NCBI GenBank assembly: GCA_964394665.1
Contig: CAYMYN010000008.1
Location: forward strand, 62,001-126,000
Source: CAYMYN01 sp964394665
GTDB taxonomy: Bacteria > Planctomycetota > UBA1135 > GCA-002686595
Reading direction: 5' to 3'
Length of the DNA: 64,000 bases
The translations under genes and the position numbers were made by a program. Below the pieces are notes generated by a model. That model did not search any database. It was not told the DNA's origin and was given only the letters and a program-made list of their open reading frames with translations. Numbering within the stretch: position 1 is the stretch's first letter; the number at the start of each line of letters is the position of its first letter. Below are positions 43,744-52,447 of this stretch, piece by piece.

Positions 43744-44973
43744 TCAGGAGTCTCCATCGCCCCCGAGCCCCGCGTGCAAGGCCAGGATCAGGTAGCTGGT
43801 GCTGGCCACGACCATGTAGTTCGAAGTCAGGAAGTCGCTGCTCGAGCCGTCCGCGGAGAGCGTCTTCACCAGGTGCGGGCGCAGCATGCGGTGCCAGCCC
43901 TCGCGCTCGCCCTCGGGCAGGAGCGAGATCGCCTGGCTCGCGTAGTAGTGCGCGAAGAAGTAGAAGTAGCCCGCGTTCGCGAACCAGCCCTCGTGGGGGA
44001 TCGGGCGCAGGCGCACGAGATCGAGGAAACGGCGGTGCTCGAAGAACTGCTCGAGACCCTGCACCAGTCGCTCGCGCGTGATGCGCCGGTCCCCGGCCCG
44101 CTCGAGCGCCCACAGGCAGACCTGGATGCGACCCAAGCTGCCCTCGATCGAGTTGATGCTCTCGCCGGTGTGGCCGCGCTGGATCGCGCGGTAGTCGTAG
44201 GCGAAGGCTCCGTTGGGCAACTCGCAGCGGCGCACCAGGCGCAGCGCGCCCTCGACCAGGTGCGGCGCGACCTCGAGCCCGAGCTCGTCGCGCGCCGCGA
44301 CGAGGGCCGGCAGCACGAGCGCCGTGCAGAAGCTCGTGGCCCAGGTCGGACGCGTGGTGAAGGGCGGGTCGTCGTAGTAGGCCCAGCCGCCGTCGGGGGT
44401 CTGGCGCCGGGCGAGGTCCGCCAGGAAGGCCTGCGTGCGCGCGCGCACGGGCGCGGCCAAGGGCCCCTTGGCGAAGCGCGGGTCGCGGGCCACGTCCACC
44501 AACGCGTCGAAGCCGAGCAACGAGGCCCAGGTCGAATCGACGTCCCAGTCGGCGCCGCGGTGCGGGAGGCGGATCGTGACCAGCCACTCGACCGCGCGGC
44601 GCAGGGCCTGCTCGCGCCCGGGGTCGGGCTCGGCGCGCGTCGTCACGAGCAAGGCCTTGGTCGCGAGCGCGTGGGCCGCCACGCGCCAGGCGTGGTAGGT
44701 GTCGTGCGCGAAGCCCAGCTCCGCGAGGTGGTGCGGGAGCGATGAGCCCCAGCCGCCCTCGGGCTGCTGGGTCCCGACGAGGAAGGCCAACGCCCGTTCC
44801 ATTCCGGCGCGGGCCTCGGCGCGGCCCAGGGTCGGGGGGGGCGTGGGCTCGCGCACCGGCGCGGAGTCCCGGGCCGGCTCCTGGGCGCGGCCGGGCGCGC
44901 CGTCCTGGGCCGCGGAGAGGGGCGGACTCAGCGCAAGGCCGAGGGCCAGGGCCAACGACGTCGAGCGCCTCAC
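43744..44973 (-). CDS. Exported prenyltransferase/squalene-cyclase-repeat protein
   Basis: A 409-residue protein with a signal peptide (about residues 1-22, ending LSAAQD) and an alpha/alpha-barrel made of repeats such as AFLVGTQQPEGGWG, RRQTPDGGWAYYD and RRCELPNGAFAYDY (QW-type motifs, Q-x-x-x-GGW). These repeats define the squalene-hopene cyclase/prenyltransferase beta fold, but the DxDD catalytic motif of the cyclases was not seen, so it may bind rather than cyclise an isoprenoid. It starts at GTG 44973 overlapping the lipoprotein stop as GTGA and is followed without a gap by the EboA-like gene. Confidence 0.78.
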   Translation of the reverse strand: MRRSTSLALALGLALSPPLSAAQDGAPGRAQEPARDSAPVREPTPPPTLGRAEARAGMERALAFLVGTQQPEGGWGSSLPHHLAELGFAHDTYHAWRVAAHALATKALLVTTRAEPDPGREQALRRAVEWLVTIRLPHRGADWDVDSTWASLLGFDALVDVARDPRFAKGPLAAPVRARTQAFLADLARRQTPDGGWAYYDDPPFTTRPTWATSFCTALVLPALVAARDELGLEVAPHLVEGALRLVRRCELPNGAFAYDYRAIQRGHTGESINSIEGSLGRIQVCLWALERAGDRRITRERLVQGLEQFFEHRRFLDLVRLRPIPHEGWFANAGYFYFFAHYYASQAISLLPEGEREGWHRMLRPHLVKTLSADGSSSDFLTSNYMVVASTSYLILALHAGLGGDGDS

Positions 44974-45794
44974 CCCTTGTCTCCCGCGGGCTGCTCGGCG
45001 CCCGCCTCGCCGCGCTCGAGGCGTTCGAGTTCCTCGCGCAGGTCCGCGAGCTTGGCGCGGGCCTTCTCGAGGGCGAGGTGCGCCTCGACGCGCGCGCGCT
45101 GGCGCTTGCCCTCGGCCTGGGCCAGGGAGGCGCGCGCCTGCTCGACGGCGAACTCGAGGGAGGCCTGTTTCTTCGGCAGCTCGTGGTCGCGCTCGAGGGC
45201 CAACGCCGCGCGTTGCTGCTCGAGCGCGCGCTCGCCCATCTCGAGCTCGCGGCGCTTGCGCCAGATCACGATCTCGCCCGTGCGCTTGGCGTAGTACTCC
45301 TCGCCCTGGGCCGCGTAGTCGTCCACGAGCTGCTGCAGGTCCTGGCGGCGCTGCTCGACGCGGAAGGCGGCGCTCTCGACCTGGAGCTCGCCCTTGGCCA
45401 GGGCCTGGGGCCGCGCCTCGGCGAGGAAGGTGGCGAGCTCGCGCTCGGCCTGGCGCAGCGCGTGGATCGCCTTCGCCAGCTCCTGCTCGGCGCCGTCGCG
45501 TTGCTCGGCGGCCTTGCCCTCGGCGATCGTGAGCTCGAGCTCGGCGTGGGCGAGGTCGCGGCGCTTCTTGGCCAACTCACGCTCGCGCTTGGCCGGATCA
45601 GCCGCGGCCTTGGCCTCGCCCTTGGCTGCGGGGCGCGCGGGCTCGGCCGCCTGGGCCGCGCTGGGCGACGTGTCGTCCCAGCTCGCTCGGGTGCGCGCGT
45701 CGCGGCCGCCGCCGCCGATCGAGAACACGCAGGAGGGCAGCAGGACCGCGAGGATGAGCGCGGCCAGGGAAAGTCGCAGGCGAGGGAACGGCAT
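44970..45794 (-). CDS. Coiled-coil lipoprotein at the head of the ebo-like operon
   Basis: A 274-residue lipoprotein with a lipobox LLPSC near residue 22. An Ala/Pro-rich stretch precedes a long charged coiled coil (about residues 70-265; a run of Glu, Arg, Lys and Ala including KRERELAKKRRDLAHAELEL, marker only). It has no enzymatic motif. ATG 45794 has GGAG 8 bases upstream; an in-frame GTG at 45824 is less likely. It is first of four overlapping or nearly overlapping genes (lipoprotein, prenyltransferase-repeat, EboA-like, TatD-like). A long periplasmic coil suggests a structural or tethering part. Confidence 0.7.
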   Translation of the reverse strand: MPFPRLRLSLAALILAVLLPSCVFSIGGGGRDARTRASWDDTSPSAAQAAEPARPAAKGEAKAAADPAKRERELAKKRRDLAHAELELTIAEGKAAEQRDGAEQELAKAIHALRQAERELATFLAEARPQALAKGELQVESAAFRVEQRRQDLQQLVDDYAAQGEEYYAKRTGEIVIWRKRRELEMGERALEQQRAALALERDHELPKKQASLEFAVEQARASLAQAEGKRQRARVEAHLALEKARAKLADLREELERLERGEAGAEQPAGDKG

Positions 45795-46012
45795 GGGGCT
45801 TCTCCGGGGCGCGCCGCGGACCATCCCGCTGCGCGCGGCCGACCATCTTGGGGCCGGGGTGGGCGGCGAGGAAAGCGCGCCGCGCGGATTCTGCGCGCCG
45901 GTGGGCGCCTGCCCGCTGGCGATGGACTGCCGTGGGAGTGCTTGGGATACTCCCCGGCCTCCATTCCGGGCGCCAGGTCGCCCTCCGCCCCTCCCCAGCC
46001 CGCCCGCGAGCC

Positions 46013-47644
46013 ATGACCCACGGCGTCTTCCAGGTCCCCACCCCCCGCAACGAGCCGGTCCGCGACTACGCCCCCGGCAGCGGCGAACGCGCGGCCCTCA
46101 AGGCCGAGCTCGCGGCCCAGGCCGGGCGCGAGGTCGAGGTCCCGCTGGTCATCGGCGGGCGCGAGGTCCGCACGGGCGACGTCGAGCGCATGGTCATGCC
46201 CCACGACCACGGGCACGTCCTGGGCGTGTTCCACAGGGCCGGGCCGGCCGAGGTTCGCGCCGCGATCGACGCGGCCGAGGCCGCGCGCGGCGAGTGGGCC
46301 GCGTTGCCCTGGGAGGAGCGCGCCGCGGTCTTCCTGCGCGCGGGCGAGATGCTGGCCACCACGCACCGCGACCGCGTCAACGCGGCCACGATGCTCAACC
46401 AATCGAAGACCTGCCACCAGGCCGAGATCGACTCGGCCTGCGAGCTGATCGACTTCTACCGCTTCAACGCCGCCTTCACCCAGGCGATCTACGAGTCCCA
46501 GCCGCTCTCCTCGCCGGGAGTCTGGAACCGCCTCGAGCACCGGCCGCTGGACGGCTTCGTGTTCGCCATCACGCCCTTCAACTTCACCTCGATCGCCGGC
46601 AACCTGCCCACGGCGCCGGCTTTCCTCGGCAACACCAGCGTCTGGAAGCCGGCCTCGACGTCGGTGCTCTCGAACTACTACATCCTGCGGCTCCTGATGG
46701 ACGCGGGCCTGCCCGACGGCGTGATCAACTTCGTGCCCGGCGCCGGCGCCACGGTCGGCGATCCGGTCCTGGCCGACGGCCGCCTGGGCGGCGTGCACTT
46801 CACGGGCTCGACCGAAGTCTTCCGCGGCATCTGGAGCACGGTCGGGAAGAACCTCGCGCGCTACGGTCAATACCCGCGCCTGGTGGGCGAGACCGGCGGC
46901 AAGGACTTCGTCTTCGCGCACCCTTCGGCCGATCTGCCCTCCCTGGCGGTGGCCCTGGTGCGCGGCGCGTTCGAGTACCAGGGGCAGAAGTGTTCGGCCG
47001 CCAGCCGCGCTTACGTCCCGCGCAGCCTGTGGCCCGACCTGCGCGAGCGCCTGGTCGCCATGCTCGGCGAGGTGCGTCTGGGCGACGTGCGCGACTTCCA
47101 GAACTTCATGGGGGCGGTGATCGACGCCCGTTCGTTCAAGAAACTCTCCGCGACCATCGCCGAGGCGCGCGCCACGGCCGGCGTCGAGCTCGTCTTCGGC
47201 GGCGGCTGCGACGACTCCCGCGGCTGGTTCGTGGAGCCGACCGTGCTGCGCGTCGACGACCCGCGCCACGTGACGATGTGCACGGAGTACTTCGGGCCGC
47301 TGCTCTCGATCCACGTCTACGACGACGCGCGCTACGAGGAGACCCTGCGCCTGTGCGACGAGACCAGCGAGTACGCCCTGACCGGGGCCGTCTTCGCCCG
47401 CGAACGCGCCGCCGTGCGCCGCGCGACCGAGCTGCTGCGCTTCGCAGCGGGCAACTTCTACGTCAACGACAAGCCCACGGGCGCGGTCGTCGGCCAACAA
47501 CCCTTCGGCGGCTCGCGCGCCTCGGGCACCAACGACAAGGCCGGCTCGGTGCTGAACCTCCTGCGCTGGACCAGCCAACGCACGATCAAGGAGACCTTCG
47601 TCGCCCCGACCGACTGGCGCTACCCCTTCCTGGCCGAGGCCTGA
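46013..47644 (+). CDS. pruA: 1-pyrroline-5-carboxylate dehydrogenase (ALDH4A1-like)
   Basis: Oxidises glutamate semialdehyde to glutamate in proline breakdown. The 543 residues match the single-domain, eukaryote-like form. Visible motifs are FAITPFNFTSIAGNL (NAD site), GSTEVFRGIW, LVGETGGKDFVF (catalytic glutamate) and GAFEYQGQKCSAASRAYV (catalytic cysteine). The C-terminal QQPFGGSRASGTNDKAGS is typical. No proline dehydrogenase (putA) gene is nearby. The 218-bp divergent gap to the ebo-like operon includes only a weak TACTCC 60 bases upstream; ATG 46013 has no strong ribosome site apart from GCGAG. Confidence 0.95.
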   Translation: MTHGVFQVPTPRNEPVRDYAPGSGERAALKAELAAQAGREVEVPLVIGGREVRTGDVERMVMPHDHGHVLGVFHRAGPAEVRAAIDAAEAARGEWAALPWEERAAVFLRAGEMLATTHRDRVNAATMLNQSKTCHQAEIDSACELIDFYRFNAAFTQAIYESQPLSSPGVWNRLEHRPLDGFVFAITPFNFTSIAGNLPTAPAFLGNTSVWKPASTSVLSNYYILRLLMDAGLPDGVINFVPGAGATVGDPVLADGRLGGVHFTGSTEVFRGIWSTVGKNLARYGQYPRLVGETGGKDFVFAHPSADLPSLAVALVRGAFEYQGQKCSAASRAYVPRSLWPDLRERLVAMLGEVRLGDVRDFQNFMGAVIDARSFKKLSATIAEARATAGVELVFGGGCDDSRGWFVEPTVLRVDDPRHVTMCTEYFGPLLSIHVYDDARYEETLRLCDETSEYALTGAVFARERAAVRRATELLRFAAGNFYVNDKPTGAVVGQQPFGGSRASGTNDKAGSVLNLLRWTSQRTIKETFVAPTDWRYPFLAEA

Positions 47645-47659
47645 TCCGCAGGCGACGCG

Positions 47660-48070
47660 TCAGCGCGACGCGCACCAGTCGCCCGAGGCGATGCGCGGGA
47701 AACCGGCCGCCTGGCTCGCCGAGAGCAGGTAGGCCTCGACTTCCTGACCGTCCGCGAGCACCACGCCCGTGCGCCGGAAGTACTCGGGGTGGTCCTCGAA
47801 CTCGTCGAGCAACGCCAGGGTCCCGCTGTCGACCGCCCACAGCTCGCCGTGCACGCGCCCCGTCCCACCGCGCACCAGGGCGGGGAAACCGCCCAGGTCG
47901 AAGAGCTCGAACTCCGGGGCCGTGTCGGCCTCGCGCAGGAACCGGCCGCCGGCAAGGAAGCGGTGGTTCTCCGCGCCGCGGCGCAGGGTGCCGTAGACGA
48001 AGATCGTGCGATCGTGCGCGCGCTCGCTGCGCGGGGCCGGCGGAGTGCGCGGATCCATCGTGGCGTGCAT
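47660..48070 (-). CDS. Gamma-glutamylcyclotransferase (AIG2/GGCT-like)
   Basis: A 136-residue protein of the gamma-glutamylcyclotransferase fold. The N-terminal motif VYGTLRRGAENH is diagnostic, and the catalytic glutamate is in LLDEFEDHPEYFRR. GELWAVDSGTLALLDEFE spans the family core. These enzymes release 5-oxoproline from gamma-glutamyl dipeptides or amines; the exact substrate is not evident. It starts 19 bases after the beta-helix lipoprotein gene and converges on pruA, 15 bases away. An internal ATG (12 bases in) is an alternative start. Confidence 0.88.
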   Translation of the reverse strand: MHATMDPRTPPAPRSERAHDRTIFVYGTLRRGAENHRFLAGGRFLREADTAPEFELFDLGGFPALVRGGTGRVHGELWAVDSGTLALLDEFEDHPEYFRRTGVVLADGQEVEAYLLSASQAAGFPRIASGDWCASR

Positions 48071-48089
48071 GGGTGGCCAGGGGTGCGGG

Positions 48090-50210
48090 TCAGGGCGAAG
48101 AAGGCTGCGAGGTCGCGCTGCGCGGGGCCGAGGAGGGTAGTCCCAGGCCGGTGCGTTGCGTCTCGCCCGTCAGGTTCAGGGGCTCGAGGTCGACGGCCAG
48201 GGCCGCCGGACCGTCGAGCTGGAAGTACTCGAGGCGTAGCTCGCGTCGGCCGGCCTCCAACTCCAGGGTGGCGGAGTCCCGCCGCGCCGGGTGCCAGGTC
48301 CAGTCCTCGTAGACCACTTCGCCGTCCACGGAGAGGCGCACCCCGTCATCTGACAGGATCGAGAGGCGATACCGTCCCGCTTCGGGCACCACCAGGCGTG
48401 CCGTCGCGACCAGGCCGAAGTCGCGCTCCCCGACCCAGTCCCGCGCCGGACCGCCGCCCCAGGGGTCGCTCCAGCGCGCGACCCGTGCGCGGTAGAGCGG
48501 CTCGAACGCCAGCGCGCGCCAAGCTTCGAGATCGCCGCGCGGATCGGTGCGAGCGTCGAAGCGGAACCAACTCGTGTCCCAGCTCAGGCCCGCGAGCAGC
48601 CCCCCGGGCGACCCGCCCTCCGGTCGCGGCGCGCCGCCCTGGAAGTCCCACGGTCCATGGGGGCCGATCCACAGGCCCCCCAATCCGGGCGGGGCGCCCG
48701 CGAGCGGTCCGGGGCGCGCGCCGCCGGCGCGCGGAGGCTCGAAGCGCTGCACCGCGCGCAACGCCGGGTGGTCCTTGCCCTGGGCTTGGCGCAGGGTCGA
48801 GCGCCAGGCTCGCCCGCTGGGCCGCACGCCGTCGGGGCCCGCGAGGGTGGCCCACAGGACCTCGGCCGAGGTGGCGGTGCCCTCCTCGGCGCTGAACTCG
48901 ACGCACTGCACGCCGCGGCGCACGGCCTCGAAGCGATTGCCCGAGGCCGTGAGCCCGCGCGTGCCCTCGAGCACGAGGTCCTGCAGGTTCTCGCGGAAGA
49001 GGTTGTCGACGAGCCAGTGCCCGCCGCCCTCCGTCCCTCCGCCGCGCACCACGAAGGCCTGGTCGCAGGCCCGCAGGGTATTGCCCACGACCAGGCCCTG
49101 GGCGCCGCCCTCGAGCGTGACCCCGGCCGCCGGGACGTCCGCGACCTCGTTCGCGAAGACCACGAGGTCGCCCGTGCCGACCGCCCGCAGGCCGCCGCCG
49201 AGCGCTCCGCCGAGCTCGTTGCCGACGACCCAGGTGCCCGTCGAGCCGTGGTCCAGGAAGGCCTGGCAGACGGCGTGGGAGAAGTCGTTGCGATAGAAGC
49301 GGTTCTCCTCGCAGCCGGGTCGGGCCGGCACGGCTGTGGGTCCGGCGCCGACGTAGAGAAGCGCCCCATAGCCGCAGCGCGTGGCGCTGTTCCAGGCGAG
49401 GGTGTTGCGCGAGGACCCGTCCACCACGAGCAGGGCGGCGGCGGCGAAGCCCTGCTCCGGGCTGCCCGCCGCGTGGCCGCGCGCGATGTAGTCCAGGCGG
49501 TTGGAGACCACCCGGTTGTTCGAGCTGCGCGCCAGCGCCACCCCCCACCCGGACAGGAACGAGAGGTCGTTGCCCTCGATCTCGCACTCCTCCGAGCCCA
49601 GGAGCAGGATGCCGTTCTGGCCGCCACGCGCGCGGCAGTCGCGCACCCGCACCCTGGAACTGCCCTCGATCGTGATCGCCGCGCCGTAGCGCGCGAGCCA
49701 GTCGAGGGGGTCGGCGAAGGAGGGGTCGAGCAGGTCGGCCGGATCCGCGGCCGAGGCCGTGCCCCGCAGGCGATCGGCGCGGTAGTCCGTGAAGGAGAGG
49801 CCCTCGAGGGTGACGTCGGTCGAGTTGAGCACCACCAGGCACCCCAGGTACCCGCCCAGCTCGCCCCCGCGCACCGTCACCTGGTCGCAGTCCTCGATCA
49901 CGATGCCCAGACCGCGCGCCTCCTCGGGCGCCGCTCCGGGGCCCTGACCCAGGAGGCGCACGCCGCGCAGGTCGAGCTCGATCCCGCGACGCCCCTGGAT
50001 GCGGATGATGCCCGCGTTGGCCGGATCGGGCCGCAGGTACTCGCCGGGCGCGATGCGCACCGAGGTCTCGACCCGGAACGTCCCCTCGGCCGGGAGCCGT
50101 GGGGCCTGGGAGGTCTCGGCGACGGCGCCGGAGTCGTTGCCCGGAGCGGCGCAGGCGCCGAGGAGAAGGCCCAAGAGGGCCGGAGACAGTCGGAGCAGCC
50201 GCGCACGCAT
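48090..50210 (-). CDS. Beta-helix lipoprotein with C-terminal PA14 domain
   Basis: A 706-residue protein with a lipobox LLGAC near residue 20. Residues about 60-440 form a right-handed parallel beta helix with repeats such as IVIEDCDQVTVRGG, TIEGSSRVRVRDCRA and LLGSEECEIEGND, as in carbohydrate-binding or NosD-like proteins. A linker and a PA14 domain at about 600-690 (YRLSILSDDGVRLSVDGE, then LELEAGRRELRLEYFQ) follow. PA14 commonly binds glycans. A role at the cell surface on polysaccharide is likely, but no catalytic motif was found. The start at ATG 50210 has no clear ribosome site; the 115-bp divergent gap precedes nadA. Confidence 0.8.
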   Translation of the reverse strand: MRARLLRLSPALLGLLLGACAAPGNDSGAVAETSQAPRLPAEGTFRVETSVRIAPGEYLRPDPANAGIIRIQGRRGIELDLRGVRLLGQGPGAAPEEARGLGIVIEDCDQVTVRGGELGGYLGCLVVLNSTDVTLEGLSFTDYRADRLRGTASAADPADLLDPSFADPLDWLARYGAAITIEGSSRVRVRDCRARGGQNGILLLGSEECEIEGNDLSFLSGWGVALARSSNNRVVSNRLDYIARGHAAGSPEQGFAAAALLVVDGSSRNTLAWNSATRCGYGALLYVGAGPTAVPARPGCEENRFYRNDFSHAVCQAFLDHGSTGTWVVGNELGGALGGGLRAVGTGDLVVFANEVADVPAAGVTLEGGAQGLVVGNTLRACDQAFVVRGGGTEGGGHWLVDNLFRENLQDLVLEGTRGLTASGNRFEAVRRGVQCVEFSAEEGTATSAEVLWATLAGPDGVRPSGRAWRSTLRQAQGKDHPALRAVQRFEPPRAGGARPGPLAGAPPGLGGLWIGPHGPWDFQGGAPRPEGGSPGGLLAGLSWDTSWFRFDARTDPRGDLEAWRALAFEPLYRARVARWSDPWGGGPARDWVGERDFGLVATARLVVPEAGRYRLSILSDDGVRLSVDGEVVYEDWTWHPARRDSATLELEAGRRELRLEYFQLDGPAALAVDLEPLNLTGETQRTGLGLPSSAPRSATSQPSSP

Positions 50211-50310
50211 GGTCGTCCCGTGGATCGTCCGCCGCGCCCTCCGCGCCCAAGCGGAGGGGTTCCAAAAGGCCGGCCCCGGCCCCAGGATCGGCACTCACCC
50301 CCCCCACCGC

Positions 50311-50316
50311 TATCCT
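50311..50316 (+). promoter_or_regulatory. Candidate -10 element (TATCCT) for nadA
   Basis: TATCCT ends 9 bases before GTG 50326. A GGAG follows at 50318-50321, so either a leaderless start or a short leader with a ribosome site is possible. The surrounding gap is C-rich with no further features. Confidence 0.35.
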
Positions 50317-50325
50317 CGGAGCCCC

Positions 50326-51684
50326 GTGAACCCCGTCCAATCCTCCGCTCCGACCCCCACGGCGCCCCTGCGCCCCTCGGGCATCCGCCTCGAGCCCGGC
50401 ATCCCGATCTGCCAGACGGACCTGCCGCTCGACTGGTACCCCGAGGAGCTCGTGCCCTACGCGCGCGAGTACCTGGCCCTCCCCGACCGCAACCCCGAGA
50501 CGGTTCTGCCCTGGCTCGACGGTTACGTGCGGCCAGCGCTGGAGCACTTCGGGGACTCGCTCCTGCTGCTCGCCCACTACTACATGGGCGGCGAGATCGT
50601 GAAGCTCGTCGAGCGCTACGGCGGGCACGTGGCCGACAGCTACGCGCTCGCGCTGCAGGCCGCGCGCAACCCCGAGAAGAAGGTCATCGTCGAGTCGGCG
50701 GTGCACTTCATGGCCGAGTCGATCGCGCTGCTCGCCAACCCCGACCAGGCGGTCTGGATCACCAACCCCAAGGCCGGCTGCACGATGGAGATGCTGGCCC
50801 GCGACTGGATGGTGCTGCCGATCGCGGAGCAACTGCTCGAGCGCTACGACGGCGAGCTCGTGGTCGTGGCCTACATGAACACCTCCGGCCGCCTGAAGGC
50901 GCTCGCCGGGCGCACGGGCGGCGCGGTGTGCACGAGCTCCAACGCGCACAAGGTGCTCGACCGGGCCCGCTCCCAGGGCAAGCGCGTCCTCTTCATCCCC
51001 GACAAACACCTGGGCCGCAACACGGCCGCGCGCCTCTCGATGGACCTCTCGCGCGTCGTCGACCTGGCCGATCCGACGCTCTCGGGTGGGCGCCTGCGTT
51101 TCGACGACAGCCTGTGCGCGGGGGGGCTCTCCGCGCTCGACCGCGCCGAGCTGATCCTGTGGGGCAGCTATTGCGGCGTGCACACCGTGTTCACCCCCGC
51201 CCACGTGGCCTGGTGGAAGGCGCGCGGCTGGCGCGTGCTCGTGCACCCCGAGTCGCCCTACGAAGTCGTGGAGGCCGCCGACGGCGCGGGCAGCACGGCC
51301 TACCTGTGGGACGCTGTCATGGACGCGCCCGCCGGGACGCGCATCGCGATCGGCACCGAAGCCCACTTCGTGCGCAACGCCCGCGATCAGGCGCGCCTGC
51401 GTGGGGTCGAGGTCGCGCACCTCGCCGACGTGCCCGAGTTGCGCACCGCCGGCTGCGGCTGCGCGACCATGAGCCGCAACGACCCGCCGCACCTCGCGGG
51501 CGTGCTCGACCTCCTGCGCCGCGGCGAGATCTCCGAGCAGTTCCGCGTCCTGCCCGGCGACCAGGTCGACGAGGCCACGGGCGAACGCGATCGCCTACCC
51601 TCGGACGAACGCGCCCAACTCGCCCGCGAGGCGCGCCTCGCGCTCGAACGCATGGTCGAGATCACCGACGGCCGCGGCGTCTGA
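50326..51684 (+). CDS. nadA: Quinolinate synthase A
   Basis: A 4Fe-4S enzyme that condenses iminoaspartate and dihydroxyacetone phosphate to quinolinate, the first pyridine precursor of NAD. Cluster cysteines are in TNPKAGCTM, LWGSYCGVHTVF and TAGCGCATMS. HYYMGGEIV and ADSYALALQAA are also typical, and GTEAHFVRNA completes the pattern. The 452 residues exceed the usual 340-370 because of an N-terminal lead of about 85 residues. It starts at GTG 50326 with GGAG 5 bases upstream. nadB and nadC are not in the window. Confidence 0.95.
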   Translation: MNPVQSSAPTPTAPLRPSGIRLEPGIPICQTDLPLDWYPEELVPYAREYLALPDRNPETVLPWLDGYVRPALEHFGDSLLLLAHYYMGGEIVKLVERYGGHVADSYALALQAARNPEKKVIVESAVHFMAESIALLANPDQAVWITNPKAGCTMEMLARDWMVLPIAEQLLERYDGELVVVAYMNTSGRLKALAGRTGGAVCTSSNAHKVLDRARSQGKRVLFIPDKHLGRNTAARLSMDLSRVVDLADPTLSGGRLRFDDSLCAGGLSALDRAELILWGSYCGVHTVFTPAHVAWWKARGWRVLVHPESPYEVVEAADGAGSTAYLWDAVMDAPAGTRIAIGTEAHFVRNARDQARLRGVEVAHLADVPELRTAGCGCATMSRNDPPHLAGVLDLLRRGEISEQFRVLPGDQVDEATGERDRLPSDERAQLAREARLALERMVEITDGRGV

Positions 51685-51699
51685 ACCCGCGGGATCGGT

Positions 51700-52446
51700 T
51701 CAGCCGAGCTCCGCGAGCATGCGGGCGTGCCACTCCGCCAGGCTGGCTTCGACGAAGTAGACGCGGTTCTCGCCGACCACCGTCTGTCCGGGCTGCACGG
51801 CCCCGAACGCCGTCGCGGCGTGGATGCAGGAGTACTCGCGGTTGTGGAAGAGGAACAGGCCGGGCTCGGAGACCGTCGCGACCCAACGGCTCCCATCGCG
51901 CGAGGCGATCGCGATCCACGGCTCGGGGCGCACCGCCGGCGTGGCGCCGAAGTTGTCGACGAAGGGCAGCTCGGCGAGGGTGGGACCGCCCTCGACGAGG
52001 TAGCCCTGGATCGTGGGTCGCGGGCCGTGGACGCGCGGCAGCTCCACCAGGCGCCGGAACTCGCCGCCGACCCGCACCCAGTGGCGCAACCCATCGTGGT
52101 CTCGGACCGTCGGTGCGTGGCCGCACTGCAGGCAGTTGAACGCCATCGACTGGTCCCAGGGGCGATCGCCGAGATTCGTCAGGGCGAAGCGCGCCCGGAT
52201 CCGGTCCTCGCTGGGGGTGAAGAGGATCTCGAAGCGCAGCACTCCGTTCCGCCCGCCACGGCAGCGCAGCTCGCCGCTGGGGAGCGCGATCCACTGCCAG
52301 TCGAACTGGGTGAAGTGGATCGGCGTCGCGGCGCTCCCGATGGCCTCGGGGTAGGCCAAGGCGAACCGTTCGCCGGGGAAGGCCGGGACGTCCACCACGT
52401 GGCAGAGCATCAGCTGCGGATCGGGCACGAGCCGTAAGTCCGCCAT
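51700..52446 (-). CDS. Protein of unknown function downstream of the SUMF-fold protein
   Basis: A 248-residue soluble protein that I do not recognise. It is beta-strand rich, with FALTNLGDRPWDQSMAFNCLQCGHAPTV (marker only), HFTQFDWQWIAL and LFLFHNREYSCIHAATAFGA. Several Trp, His and Cys residues could bind metal or a ligand, and the pattern suggests a jelly-roll or galactose-mutarotase-like sandwich. It starts one base after the stop of the SUMF-fold gene (TGAGATG), a strongly coupled pair. It converges on nadA, 15 bases apart. It has no signal peptide, although its partner has one. Confidence 0.6.
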   Translation of the reverse strand: MADLRLVPDPQLMLCHVVDVPAFPGERFALAYPEAIGSAATPIHFTQFDWQWIALPSGELRCRGGRNGVLRFEILFTPSEDRIRARFALTNLGDRPWDQSMAFNCLQCGHAPTVRDHDGLRHWVRVGGEFRRLVELPRVHGPRPTIQGYLVEGGPTLAELPFVDNFGATPAVRPEPWIAIASRDGSRWVATVSEPGLFLFHNREYSCIHAATAFGAVQPGQTVVGENRVYFVEASLAEWHARMLAELG

Positions 52447-52447
52447 C

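Noticed and set aside
43744..44973. A functional squalene-hopene cyclase
   Set aside because: The QW-type repeats are present but no DxDD motif was found, the protein has a signal peptide and it is much shorter than the cyclases.
41910..45794. A complete ebo cluster (EboA to EboF)
   Set aside because: Only the EboA-like and TatD-like members are seen; no UbiA-like, dehydroquinate-synthase-like, EboE or phosphatase gene occurs in the window.
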